From an uncultured Prevotellaceae bacterium (GTDB lineage Bacteria; Bacteroidota; Bacteroidia; Bacteroidales; Bacteroidaceae): 64,000 nt of DNA. Every line of letters begins with the position of its first letter. Position 1 is the stretch's first letter. Of the stretch, positions 34,719 to 42,670 are shown piece by piece. The notes beneath the pieces were generated by a model. It ran no database searches and was not told the origin of the DNA. It saw only the letters and a program-made list of their open reading frames with translations. The position numbers and the translations under genes are program-made. Location: positions 53,249 to 117,248 of the forward strand of contig ONNV01000013.1 of assembly GCA_900319225.1 (NCBI GenBank), given 5' to 3'.

Positions 34719-37715
34719 TTACTTAAGTCTGTCTATCAGAATGATGAGAGAAATAACCGATGTAAGTGTTGACAGTGATGACCTCAACTCATTACCCCAG
34801 TCAATCTTCTCCTTGGGCTTCTCAATCCTCTCACGCTTATCCTCATCAAATCGCATTGTGATCACACCACCCGGCTCAACCGTCGGATAATTGCGAATTC
34901 CAAAGAATCCGCGCTTTACAGACTCAGTCTGGTTGTTGGGGAATGTAACGGTCACGCTGTTCTTATCAACAGTCTTCTGAAAACCACCTGCATAGTGGCG
35001 TACATACCATTTTGCGCTGTGCTTACCCTGATAAATAAGAGTCTTCTGTGTCGATGAGTACTCCTCAGGAACATACTGTGCCATACGGGTACCGGTCTCA
35101 CGGATTGAAACTGTATTCTCCAGACGAACAATGTTGATCACATCACCGTCCATCAGGATAGGATCATCCTTAAGGCTGCCCTTGTTTTTCTTAACCTTAC
35201 GCAAATCAAGGCCGATGTTACCGCGGTTGTTGTAGGTACGGAACAGGCGTGCGTAGGGATCTGCATCATCAAGCAAGCCACCGGCCATCTTGATGATCTC
35301 CCACAGCTGTGTACGGTTATCCTCCAGGACATATGTACCGGGATACTTTACACGACCGTTCACCTCAACCGTACGGCCCTTGGTGAAGTTAGGAGTCATA
35401 CGAACAACGATATGGTCAAACGGCTGCAGCTGGAAATCACTGCCAACCACATTGTAATCCTCATCAACGGTAAGTGTTATCTGATCCAGCTTAACCTCAT
35501 CCTTCTGTGAAATGTTCAGACGGAACACCTCAACGCGGTCATAAGCGGCACCAACCTCAAATCCGCCGGCCATAACCAACGCGTCATGAACGGTAAGTGA
35601 ACCGTCAAACTCCGTATTTACAGGGTTCTTGACGGCGCCGCTCACGCGAACCTCACCAACATTGGTGTAAGTGGTATTGTCATAGATGTTCAGACGGTCA
35701 CCGGGCTGCAGCTGGATATCACCATCGGTATCAAGTGATACGGGTATGTACTCCATCTTGACAGGGTTGGTAATGTCGCGGCGGAAAATGTATGCGACCG
35801 GATATACACTGGGCTTAAGGCCGTTGGCCAGCTCAATGGCCTGACTTACGGTCATGCGGTCGTTAAGGCCGAATGTACGTGTAAACGGAGCGCGAACCTG
35901 ACCATTCACAGATATCTCATCAACATCGCGGAAAGATGTCAGGCTGAGCACGCGGATCACATCCTTAGCCTGCAGCTGGAACTCTTCAGTGCCCTCCTCG
36001 GGGAACGGAACGGTCATTATCTCAACCGTCTGGTCAGGACGAGTACGCTCAACATATACAAAGTCTGTCCTTGCAGAGTACTTGGGACCGCCTGCATACT
36101 CGATGGCCTGACGCAGTGTCATCTGGTCATTCAGGCCGAATGTGCGGCTGAACGGGTTGCGAACCTCACCCTGAACGGAAATCTGCCATTTCTCAAGGTA
36201 GCTGTCAAGAGCAAGCACCGTTACAACGTCCCTCTCCTGAAGCTTGAAATCGGGGTTGCCGTTCTCTCCGGGGAACGGAACGGTCAGTATCTCTACAGTC
36301 TCATCGGGACTGGTACGCTCAACAAAGACATAATCCTTACGGGCTGTATACTTGGGCTGGGCAGCCTCAAGCAGACCAATCAGACTGCTGTTCTTCTCAA
36401 AGTCATAATTGCCGCCGTAGTAGACATCACCGTTTATGGCAACATAATTCTCCATCGGACGGTTTGAAGTCTTGATCCTTACAACATCACCTCCAAATAT
36501 CTGGACGGTGTTCTTGCCGCTCATTATCTTATCCAGATTGTACTCCAGATACTTGAGCTCACCGTTCTCACGGCGCTCAATCTGAACGAACTCAGGATAT
36601 GCATCGTATGTAAGGCCTCCGGCATACTCAATCAGTTCCTTCAGACCCTCACCCTCAATCATCTCATAGCGCATCGGACGGCGTACGGCACCCTCAATGC
36701 GAACAATGTTGTTGGCCACCGGAACAAACAGCACATCGTTGTTCTGCAGGTCAAACATCACGTTCTTGGTGTTGCCAATCATGTACTGATACAGGTCCAG
36801 ACGGTCGGTCTTGCCTGCACGTGAACGCTGAATGTTACGGATAGAACCTATCGATGTGGGACCGCCTGCAGCAGCCAGAGCATTGAATGCGGTGTTCAGG
36901 GCACTCATCGTGAAACCGCCCTGCACGCCAACCTCACCGTAGATGCTTACGCTCAGTGTACGGGCGGTGGTGATTGTGACTGCAATCTGGTCCTGACGGA
37001 ATGAGTAGTGTGTTGACAGTTTTGATATGATTGCCTGCCTGCCCTGTGCCAGAGTCATACCCTTAAGGAATATCTTGGTAGAGCTTGCCGGCTGGATTGA
37101 ACCATCGGGAGCAATGCGCTGATGGATCTCAGTCTGTGATGAACCGAAAATGGAGATATGAATCTCATCACCCTCACCCAGCACGTATGAATCAGGAGCC
37201 TGAGCGCCATCGGTAGTACGGAACACATCCATTGATGTGCCGGTAAAGAGGGCGTGGCCGTAGATGTCGTCGCCGGCCGTTGTTGATACGTTATTCTCTT
37301 CAAGGGCAGTCTCCAGCGCTGCTTCGGCAGCAGCCTCACCTGTTGTGGTCTGAGGAGTGTCCTCGGCTGTATCAACCACACTCGCACCGCCCGTGGCTGC
37401 AACTGCGGGAGCAACGTCTGCAACGCTCTCTACAGACTCTGACGATGCAGCAGCCTGACTGGCCGATGCGTTCTTGGCAGCCTTTTCAGCCTGCATCTTG
37501 TTCAGGATGCTCATCACCCTATCCTGGTAGTTTGCGTACTCAGTAGGCGGAATGTTATCCACATCGATACCGTTCTCAAGCAGACGTGCGCGGACCTCAG
37601 TCTCATTAAGGCCACGTTTCTGCAACTCAGCCTGGGCCATTGCCATCATTGATGCAGACTGACCGTATGCCAGCAGCGGCATCATCAGCGCAAGACAAGC
37701 CAGAATTTTCTTCAT
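34719..37715 (-). CDS. Wza-like polysaccharide export protein with multiple SLBB domains
   Basis: The 998-residue protein has a signal peptide (1-18). A helical Ala/Glu-rich region (about 20-150) follows, then a Poly_export domain (about 175-260, SYVLGEGDEIHISIFG) and at least six SLBB-type domains to about residue 860. Repeated phrases such as TRTFGLNDQMT, and repeats with DFVYVERTRPDQTVEI, show recent internal duplication. A C-terminal membrane segment ends the protein. It should form the outer-membrane/periplasmic export channel. It lies downstream of manC and just upstream of the wzz gene. Confidence 0.9.
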   Translation of the reverse strand: MKKILACLALMMPLLAYGQSASMMAMAQAELQKRGLNETEVRARLLENGIDVDNIPPTEYANYQDRVMSILNKMQAEKAAKNASASQAAASSESVESVADVAPAVAATGGASVVDTAEDTPQTTTGEAAAEAALETALEENNVSTTAGDDIYGHALFTGTSMDVFRTTDGAQAPDSYVLGEGDEIHISIFGSSQTEIHQRIAPDGSIQPASSTKIFLKGMTLAQGRQAIISKLSTHYSFRQDQIAVTITTARTLSVSIYGEVGVQGGFTMSALNTAFNALAAAGGPTSIGSIRNIQRSRAGKTDRLDLYQYMIGNTKNVMFDLQNNDVLFVPVANNIVRIEGAVRRPMRYEMIEGEGLKELIEYAGGLTYDAYPEFVQIERRENGELKYLEYNLDKIMSGKNTVQIFGGDVVRIKTSNRPMENYVAINGDVYYGGNYDFEKNSSLIGLLEAAQPKYTARKDYVFVERTSPDETVEILTVPFPGENGNPDFKLQERDVVTVLALDSYLEKWQISVQGEVRNPFSRTFGLNDQMTLRQAIEYAGGPKYSARTDFVYVERTRPDQTVEIMTVPFPEEGTEEFQLQAKDVIRVLSLTSFRDVDEISVNGQVRAPFTRTFGLNDRMTVSQAIELANGLKPSVYPVAYIFRRDITNPVKMEYIPVSLDTDGDIQLQPGDRLNIYDNTTYTNVGEVRVSGAVKNPVNTEFDGSLTVHDALVMAGGFEVGAAYDRVEVFRLNISQKDEVKLDQITLTVDEDYNVVGSDFQLQPFDHIVVRMTPNFTKGRTVEVNGRVKYPGTYVLEDNRTQLWEIIKMAGGLLDDADPYARLFRTYNNRGNIGLDLRKVKKNKGSLKDDPILMDGDVINIVRLENTVSIRETGTRMAQYVPEEYSSTQKTLIYQGKHSAKWYVRHYAGGFQKTVDKNSVTVTFPNNQTESVKRGFFGIRNYPTVEPGGVITMRFDEDKRERIEKPKEKIDWGNELRSSLSTLTSVISLIILIDRLK

Positions 37716-37769
37716 ATCTTATTTTTAAATTATGTTTCGGACTGCAAAAATACTAATAAATATTAAAAA

Positions 37770-37886
37770 GGGGCCATTGGGGACGGTTCTATTTGGCTCC
37801 GTTTTCAGATTTGGGGCCATTGGGGACGGTTCTATTTGGCTCCGTTTTCAGTTTTGGGGCCAAAGAGAACCGTCCCCTTTGGCTCC
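37770..37886. repeat. Palindromic repeat family A, triple array at the manC 3' end
   Basis: Two direct copies of ggggccattggggacggttc...ggctcc are followed by one inverted copy (ggggccaaagagaaccgtcc...ggctcc). The manC stop codon (37832-37834) lies inside the array. It separates manC from the Wza gene and could attenuate the operon. Confidence 0.9.
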
Positions 37887-38962
37887 TTTTCAGCCGAGAA
37901 GTCCTTTATCCGCTGCTCTTCGCTGCGCTTACAGATGAGGATTTGCCCGTTCTTTTCCGATACAATATAACCGTCCAATCCCTGAACAACCACCTTACGC
38001 GCGTTCTCAGCATGAACCACGCAATTGGTGCTGTCATAGAAATAAACGTTTCCTACCGCAGCGTTATTGTCCTGATCCTTAGAGAGTTTCTCATGCAGAG
38101 ACTGCCAGTTGCCCAGGTCACTCCATCCAAAATCCGCCGGACAGGTATACACCTTGCCATCGGCCGCAGCCGGCTCCATCACCGCATAGTCAATAGAAAT
38201 CTTCTCACACTGCGGGAATATCTCATCTATTGCCGCAGTCGCAACCATCTTTTCAATTTCCGATGCCAGCTGAGGCTTGTATTTGCTCAACGAATCCGTG
38301 ATTGTCTGCACATTCCAGACAAAAATACCCGCATTCCACAGGTAATTACCGTCTTCAAGATACTGCTGAGCAACCTCTCTGCTAGGTTTTTCTTTGAAAG
38401 CCTCGACGCGGAAGGGGCCAAAGGGGACGGTTCTGTTTGGCTCCTTTTTTGAAATGGGGCCAAACAGAACCGTCCCCTTTGGCTCCATCTTCACATACCC
38501 ATACCCGGTTTCCGGACGGTTGGGTTTGATTCCGATAGTCACGATGTTGTTGTGTCCGGCAGTAAACTCAAGAGCGCCCTTGATCACACGCTGAAACTCC
38601 GGTGTATTCATTACAACCGCATCGGCCGGCGTTACAACAACGTTTGCATCGGGATCCTCCTGACGGATGCTCCAGCACGCCCACGCAATGCAAGGCGCGG
38701 TGTTACGGGCTGCGGGCTCGGCCAGGATATGCTCAGAAGGGATACCAGGAATCTGCTCCCTTACGATGCTCACGTAACTGCGGTTAGTCACTACCCAGAA
38801 ATTCTCCGGAGGGCAAATGCCGCTGAACCTGTCAACGGTAAGCTGGATCAGCGTCCTGCCGCATCCCAGAATGTCAATAAACTGCTTGGGGAACTGGGGC
38901 GTGCTCAGGGGCCAGAATCGGCTGCCTACTCCACCCGCCATTATCACAACATGATTTGCCAT
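37832..38962 (-). CDS. manC: Mannose-1-phosphate guanylyltransferase with repeat-encoded insert and tail
   Basis: The 376-residue enzyme makes GDP-mannose. The N-terminal nucleotide-binding signature is AGGVGSRFWPLS (9-20), and FRVEAFKEKP (184-193) is the usual FVEKP region. Two segments are foreign. Residues 160-183 are the 24-residue translated family A element, between GYGYVKM and FRVEAF. The last 17-18 residues (EPKGTVLFGPKTENGAK) are read from the triple array and stop at its TAG. The ManC core is otherwise complete and in frame, so it is probably functional. The insertion lies in a surface loop before the catalytic lysine region; effect unknown. It is 3 nt downstream of the mannose-6-phosphate isomerase. 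Confidence 0.92.
   Translation of the reverse strand: MANHVVIMAGGVGSRFWPLSTPQFPKQFIDILGCGRTLIQLTVDRFSGICPPENFWVVTNRSYVSIVREQIPGIPSEHILAEPAARNTAPCIAWACWSIRQEDPDANVVVTPADAVVMNTPEFQRVIKGALEFTAGHNNIVTIGIKPNRPETGYGYVKMEPKGTVLFGPISKKEPNRTVPFGPFRVEAFKEKPSREVAQQYLEDGNYLWNAGIFVWNVQTITDSLSKYKPQLASEIEKMVATAAIDEIFPQCEKISIDYAVMEPAAADGKVYTCPADFGWSDLGNWQSLHEKLSKDQDNNAAVGNVYFYDSTNCVVHAENARKVVVQGLDGYIVSEKNGQILICKRSEEQRIKDFSAEKEPKGTVLFGPKTENGAK
38414..38486. repeat. Palindromic repeat family A inside manC, in frame
   Basis: Read on the coding strand it is the same 73-bp unit as in feoAB, with the same spacer type (atttcaaaaaa), orientation and frame. Confidence 0.92.
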
Positions 38963-38965
38963 ATA

Positions 38966-40012
38966 TCAATGCTTAGTTTTTCTGAACAATTGCCACATCC
39001 AGCGGCGTAAAAGTCCACGCTTCTGATTATCTATAAACGCGTCCAGGACCTTTGTAGTGCCGCTTATAGGCTCGATATCATAATCCGCGATAGCCGCCGG
39101 AATCAGGCAGCTGCAACCCTCCTTGAGCACGATTCCGCTACCCGTCTCGCGAATCCGGATCCTGCAATCGCCCTTAAGGCACATGGTTATGATGAAACTG
39201 TCATATTTCTTAAGGTCCCTATGGAACCTCTGCCCGATTTCCGTAACGCGGGCGCTGAAATAAGCCGTCTCCACTACCCTGTTGGCGCGGTTTGACTTTA
39301 CGCTGTATGCAGTCCGATACCTGCTCTCAACCTTGTAGTTGAGTGCACGGGCCGCCAGCTCCGTATGCAGTTCACGCGGCTTTCCGTCCAGTCCCGGACG
39401 GTTGTAATCAAAGATTCGGTATGTCACGTCACTTGACTGCTGAACTTCGGCCAGCATTATGCCTCCGCAGATAGCATGCACACGACCTGCCGGGATATAG
39501 AACACATCGCCAGCATGCGCCTCGTGCTTAGCCAAAGCATCGGTGATGGTACCATCGGCCACCATCCGCTTGTATTCATCGGGAGTAAGTGATTTCCGGA
39601 AGCCGGAGTAGATTGAGGCGCCCGGCTCAGCATCCAGGATATACCACATCTCGGTCTTGCCCATCTTGCCGTGCTCGCGCTGCGCCATCTCGTCATCGGG
39701 ATGCACCTGGATCGACAGATCATTGCGGGCGTCGATGAACTTGACCAGCAACGGCATTTTCTTGCCATAGTGACGTGCCACTGATCGGCCCAGAATACCC
39801 TCCGGATCGGCTGCGACCACATCGGGCAAGGACAAACCTTTATACCCGCCGTTAGCCACCACGCTGGGCGAACTCTCCACGGCGCTCACCTCCCAGCTCT
39901 CGCCAATATGCTCCTGATCCGGAAGCCCTTTCCACCGCACAAGCCTGCTGCCGCCCCAGACAATCTGGTGCAGGTTAGGCTCAAACAACATCGGATATAA
40001 CTGAATCTTCAT
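38966..40012 (-). CDS. manA: Class I mannose-6-phosphate isomerase
   Basis: From the ATG at 40012 the enzyme is 348 residues and interconverts fructose-6-P and mannose-6-P. The N-terminus MKIQLYPMLFEPNLHQIVWGG is typical. The zinc-site phrases QVHPDDEMA, KTEMWYIL and YIPAGRVHAICGG follow in the right order. A longer reading to 40060 would overlap the neighbouring membrane protein gene and adds nothing conserved. It feeds ManC, 3 nt downstream, so the operon goes from Fru-6-P to GDP-mannose to export. Confidence 0.93.
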   Translation of the reverse strand: MKIQLYPMLFEPNLHQIVWGGSRLVRWKGLPDQEHIGESWEVSAVESSPSVVANGGYKGLSLPDVVAADPEGILGRSVARHYGKKMPLLVKFIDARNDLSIQVHPDDEMAQREHGKMGKTEMWYILDAEPGASIYSGFRKSLTPDEYKRMVADGTITDALAKHEAHAGDVFYIPAGRVHAICGGIMLAEVQQSSDVTYRIFDYNRPGLDGKPRELHTELAARALNYKVESRYRTAYSVKSNRANRVVETAYFSARVTEIGQRFHRDLKKYDSFIITMCLKGDCRIRIRETGSGIVLKEGCSCLIPAAIADYDIEPISGTTKVLDAFIDNQKRGLLRRWMWQLFRKTKH

Positions 40013-40029
40013 TCTAAGCCCAAAGTTAG

Positions 40030-40626
40030 TCATTCTAATCTGACTTTTGGCAATTCCCAATGGTATTTAGTAGCCAGAAAACGTATAATCATCACGCCTG
40101 CGATACATCCGCCATGATAAACCGCCGGCCCCGCGCCCAGATACTCCAGCAGAAAATACATGATTCCGCCCGCCACGCACGCCAGAGCGTATATCTCCTT
40201 GCGGAAAATGAGCGGCTCCTCATTGATGCAGATATCCCTTATCACGCCGCCTCCGGCACCCGTAAGCGCGCCGATGATGATTGCAATTATGAAAGAGCAC
40301 CCCAAATCCAACGCCTTGGTCAGTCCCAGAAGCGTGAAAATAGCAAGTCCGATGGTATCGAACAGGAACATCGTGCCCGCAATCTTATTGATCAGCTTTG
40401 AGAAAAAGTAGTAAAGCACCAGCGAAATAGCCACAATCAGCAGCGGCACCAGATCATCAAACCAGAATGGCCTTACTCCCAGCAGTATGTCGCGGATAGT
40501 TCCGCCCCCCACCGCCGTAGCCAGGCCCACAATGTAGAGCCCGAACAAGTCAAACCGCTTGATCGCCGCCATCCGTATCCCGCTGATGGCAAATGCAAAA
40601 GTCCCAATTATCTCAATCCAGTACAT
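40030..40626 (-). CDS. TRIC-type / YicG-like membrane channel (UPF0126)
   Basis: The 198-residue protein has about seven membrane segments in two UPF0126 repeats. Each repeat carries the glycine-rich signature: VGGGTIRDILLG near residues 39-50 and GAGGGVIRDICINE near 122-135. Bacterial members include TRIC-like cation channels and the E. coli glycine transporter YicG; which applies here is not clear. Its -7 box is only 4 nt upstream of the ATG. It is the first gene of the run towards manA. Confidence 0.88.
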   Translation of the reverse strand: MYWIEIIGTFAFAISGIRMAAIKRFDLFGLYIVGLATAVGGGTIRDILLGVRPFWFDDLVPLLIVAISLVLYYFFSKLINKIAGTMFLFDTIGLAIFTLLGLTKALDLGCSFIIAIIIGALTGAGGGVIRDICINEEPLIFRKEIYALACVAGGIMYFLLEYLGAGPAVYHGGCIAGVMIIRFLATKYHWELPKVRLE

Positions 40627-40630
40627 GCTG

Positions 40631-40638
40631 CAAAGATA
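40631..40638 (-). promoter_or_regulatory. -7 box abutting the start codon of the TRIC gene
   Basis: The minus strand reads TATCTTTG, then CAGC, then the ATG. The expected start site would fall on or next to the start codon, implying a leaderless or nearly leaderless mRNA. Confidence 0.5.
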
Positions 40639-40654
40639 GCAATTTGAGCAAAAA

Positions 40655-40729
40655 GGGAGCCAAAGGGGACGGTTCTATTTGGCCCCATTTTTCAATTTGG
40701 GGCCAAATAGAACCGTCCCCTTTGGCTCC
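40655..40729. repeat. Palindromic repeat family A, 3' flank of the RAYT
   Basis: Perfect 32-bp arms (ggagccaaaggggacggttc...) enclose a spacer of about 11 nt (tttttcaattt type). The RAYT frame reads into it and ends at the TAG in the far arm. Confidence 0.93.
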
Positions 40730-41532
40730 TTTGGCTCCCTCGCTTTCTCCACCAGCTTCCGGCTCACTCCGGTCATCCTGGAAAGCTGCCTTATACTTGC
40801 TCCAAACTCAAGTATCTTTTGCAGCATATCATTTCTGCGATTCTTTTCAATATGCTGGATATCAGTAATATGCATATCAAATTCACTCCTCACAAACTCC
40901 CGGACGATATCGTCAGTTACCCTCACGCAAGTGTCATTATCAAAATCCAGGATACGCTGTGCCTTGGGCATCGGCTCATAAACATAACTCGCCAGTTCCT
41001 TGTAAGGAATCCTCTGCAGGACCGATGACACCGCACATACGTGTACATCCGCCTTAGGCAGATTGGTATTAAACTCCGCCCAACTGCTCCATCGGTAATC
41101 ATCCACGCTTTCTGAAATCTTTGCCGCCACAGGATTCTGGTGGATGTATCGGAAAAGAGTAATGAAATACGCAATATCATTGACCACCTCACTACGGAAC
41201 CGGTCTTGAAACAGATGCCCTATATGCTCGTATTTCTGATTAAAATAGTACGCATAAGCAACTGAAATACTTTTAATTGCGTCCGATATCCCAAGCGCCG
41301 GCGTCTCCCTGACCAGAAGATGCACATGGTTGGGCATAAGGCAATAACAGAAAATTACGATGTTAGGCGGAAGCGCATGATTTTGCTCGTCGCGCGGAAA
41401 CGCAGCCCGATGCAGAAGATCCAGAAACTTAAGGTAATCCTTGTCACACTCAAAAATATCCTGACGATTCACCCCACGCATCATAACATGGTAAATGCCG
41501 GATTCACTAGTCAATCTTGCTTTTCTACTCAT
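40675..41532 (-). CDS. REP-associated tyrosine transposase (RAYT), Y1/HUH type
   Basis: From the ATG at 41532 the protein is 285 residues. It is a Y1_Tnp domain protein: the HUH pair H69-V-H71 lies in CLMPNHVHLL, and the likely catalytic Tyr is Y129 in FRYIHQNPVAA. A C-terminal helix-turn-helix (about 235-265, ILEFGASIRQLSRMTGVSRKLVEKA) could read DNA. The last 17 residues are encoded by the flanking palindrome. RAYTs nick and move REP palindromes rather than their own gene. Near-identical family A palindromes flank this gene on both sides, the expected REPtron layout. A TATATTTG box lies 33 nt upstream. Confidence 0.95.
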   Translation of the reverse strand: MSRKARLTSESGIYHVMMRGVNRQDIFECDKDYLKFLDLLHRAAFPRDEQNHALPPNIVIFCYCLMPNHVHLLVRETPALGISDAIKSISVAYAYYFNQKYEHIGHLFQDRFRSEVVNDIAYFITLFRYIHQNPVAAKISESVDDYRWSSWAEFNTNLPKADVHVCAVSSVLQRIPYKELASYVYEPMPKAQRILDFDNDTCVRVTDDIVREFVRSEFDMHITDIQHIEKNRRNDMLQKILEFGASIRQLSRMTGVSRKLVEKAREPKEPKGTVLFGPKLKNGAK

Positions 41533-41564
41533 GGTAACTTGCAAACAATTAATTTCAACTCCAG

Positions 41565-41572
41565 CAAATATA
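41565..41572 (-). promoter_or_regulatory. -7 box for the RAYT gene
   Basis: The minus strand reads TATATTTG, 33 nt upstream of the RAYT ATG and between it and the upstream palindrome. Confidence 0.55.
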
Positions 41573-41587
41573 GCAATTTTTCGGAAA

Positions 41588-41670
41588 GGAGCCAAAGGAG
41601 CCAAAGGGGACGGTTCTGTTTGGCCCCATTTTTCAATTTGGGGCCAAACAGAACCGTCCCCTTTGGCTCC
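41588..41670. repeat. Palindromic repeat family A, 5' flank of the RAYT
   Basis: Perfect arms, with a duplicated ggagccaaa at the left tip. The spacer equals that of the 3' flank. One stem position differs from the 3' flank on both arms (A:T there, G:C here), preserving pairing. Confidence 0.93.
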
Positions 41671-41681
41671 CTCACATTTTG

Positions 41682-41689
41682 TATCTTTG
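41682..41689 (+). promoter_or_regulatory. -7 box abutting the start codon of the DNA glycosylase gene
   Basis: TATCTTTG is followed by CGGG and the ATG at 41694, the same geometry as in the TRIC gene. Confidence 0.5.
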
Positions 41690-41693
41690 CGGG

Positions 41694-42257
41694 ATGATGA
41701 TAGAGACACACCCGTTTGAGCCCTTCCTACCGGAGAACGCAAATATCCTGTTCCTGGGCAGTTTCCCGCCGCAGCCTCACCGCTGGAGCATGCCGTTTTA
41801 TTACCCCAACTGGATCAACGACTTCTGGCGCATCATGGGCCTGATACACTTCAACGATAAGGACCGGTTCTGCATCATCAAAGAAAAACGCTTCAACGAG
41901 GCCGATATACGCGACTTCTGCGCCCAAAATGGTCTGGCATTTTATGACACCGCAACTCAAATCCGACGCCTAAAAGACAACGCCTCCGATGCCTTCCTGG
42001 AGGTAAAAACTCCGACCGATATCCCCGCACTACTACAGCAAATTCCCCTCTGCAACACGATTGTCGCCACCGGCCAGAAGGCCACAGAGGTAATCGCCAG
42101 TACCTTCAACTGCCCCATTCCGCCCATCGGAAGCCACATAGAAATAAAAATAGGCAATCGCCTCATCAACTTCTGGCGAATGCCTTCAACCTCCCGGGCC
42201 TACCCGCTCCCACTAAACAAAAAAGCCGACGTCTACCGCCAGCTCTTCAAAATGTGA
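41694..42257 (+). CDS. Uracil-DNA glycosylase family protein (Mug/TDG-like)
   Basis: The 187-residue protein belongs to the uracil-DNA glycosylase superfamily. Residues NILFLGSFPP (about 15-24) form the first active-site loop, and STSRAYPL near 170-177 the minor-groove loop. It should remove uracil or mismatched bases from DNA; the exact class is uncertain. It starts at the ATG following a -7 box, and a second ATG directly follows. Its last two codons and stop (AAA ATG TGA) belong to a family B palindrome shared with the convergent MGMT gene. Confidence 0.82.
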   Translation: MMIETHPFEPFLPENANILFLGSFPPQPHRWSMPFYYPNWINDFWRIMGLIHFNDKDRFCIIKEKRFNEADIRDFCAQNGLAFYDTATQIRRLKDNASDAFLEVKTPTDIPALLQQIPLCNTIVATGQKATEVIASTFNCPIPPIGSHIEIKIGNRLINFWRMPSTSRAYPLPLNKKADVYRQLFKM

Positions 42258-42290
42258 AATTGGGGACTGTCCCCTTTTCCACATTTTCAC
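42251..42290. repeat. Palindromic repeat family B, copy 2, shared by two convergent genes
   Basis: aaaatgtgaaattggggact / ccccttttccacattttcac. It supplies the TGA of the glycosylase gene on the plus strand and the TGA of the MGMT gene on the minus strand. It should terminate both. Confidence 0.9.
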
Positions 42291-42625
42291 ATAATCTCAG
42301 GATGCCAAAGATGCCGCTGCATATCCACGTGCCCGTTGCTCTTGAACGTAACGCCCTCGGCCTCCAATAACGGCCGATGCTCACTCCACCCCGGAGCCGT
42401 GCGCCCCTCCTTATTCACGACCCGATGACAGGGAAGCAACTCCGCACCAGGCGTATACCTAAGTGTCCTACCCACCATCCGGGAATGACTAGGCCACCCC
42501 GCCAAGGCCGCGACATTACCGTACGTAGTTACCTTCCCGCGGGGAATCTGGCTAACAATGTTCAGCACCTCAGTCTGAAATACCTTAGCCTCCTCCACCG
42601 TCATTCTATCCAGATAATCTTTCAT
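42287..42625 (-). CDS. MGMT-family O6-alkylguanine DNA alkyltransferase (C-terminal domain only)
   Basis: From the ATG at 42625 the protein is 112 residues. It is the DNA-binding/active-site domain of the Ada/Ogt family. The acceptor Cys is C66 in LPCHRVV, and VTTYGNVAALAG (about 32-43) is the helix-turn-helix. The reactive Cys is present, so it is not an alkyltransferase-like (ATL) protein with Trp there. The short length without the N-terminal Ogt domain is common in Bacteroidota. A longer frame to 42667 begins with MWKRGQSPF, which is translated family B repeat and unlikely to be native. Confidence 0.9.
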   Translation of the reverse strand: MKDYLDRMTVEEAKVFQTEVLNIVSQIPRGKVTTYGNVAALAGWPSHSRMVGRTLRYTPGAELLPCHRVVNKEGRTAPGWSEHRPLLEAEGVTFKSNGHVDMQRHLWHPEIM

Positions 42626-42634
42626 CTCTCCAAG

Positions 42635-42669
42635 ATGTGAAAAAGGGGACTGTCCCCTTTTCCACATTT
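42635..42669. repeat. Palindromic repeat family B, copy 3
   Basis: Lies between the MGMT start and the peroxiredoxin stop; AAAATGTGG begins directly after the peroxiredoxin TGA (minus strand). Confidence 0.88.
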
Positions 42670-42670
42670 T

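Noticed and set aside
38966-40060. 364-residue version of ManA
   Set aside because: The first 16 residues overlap the neighbouring gene and are not family-like; MKIQLYP is the normal start.
40675-41742. 355-residue version of the RAYT
   Set aside because: The extra N-terminus is read through the palindrome and past the promoter box; the conserved start is the ATG at 41532.
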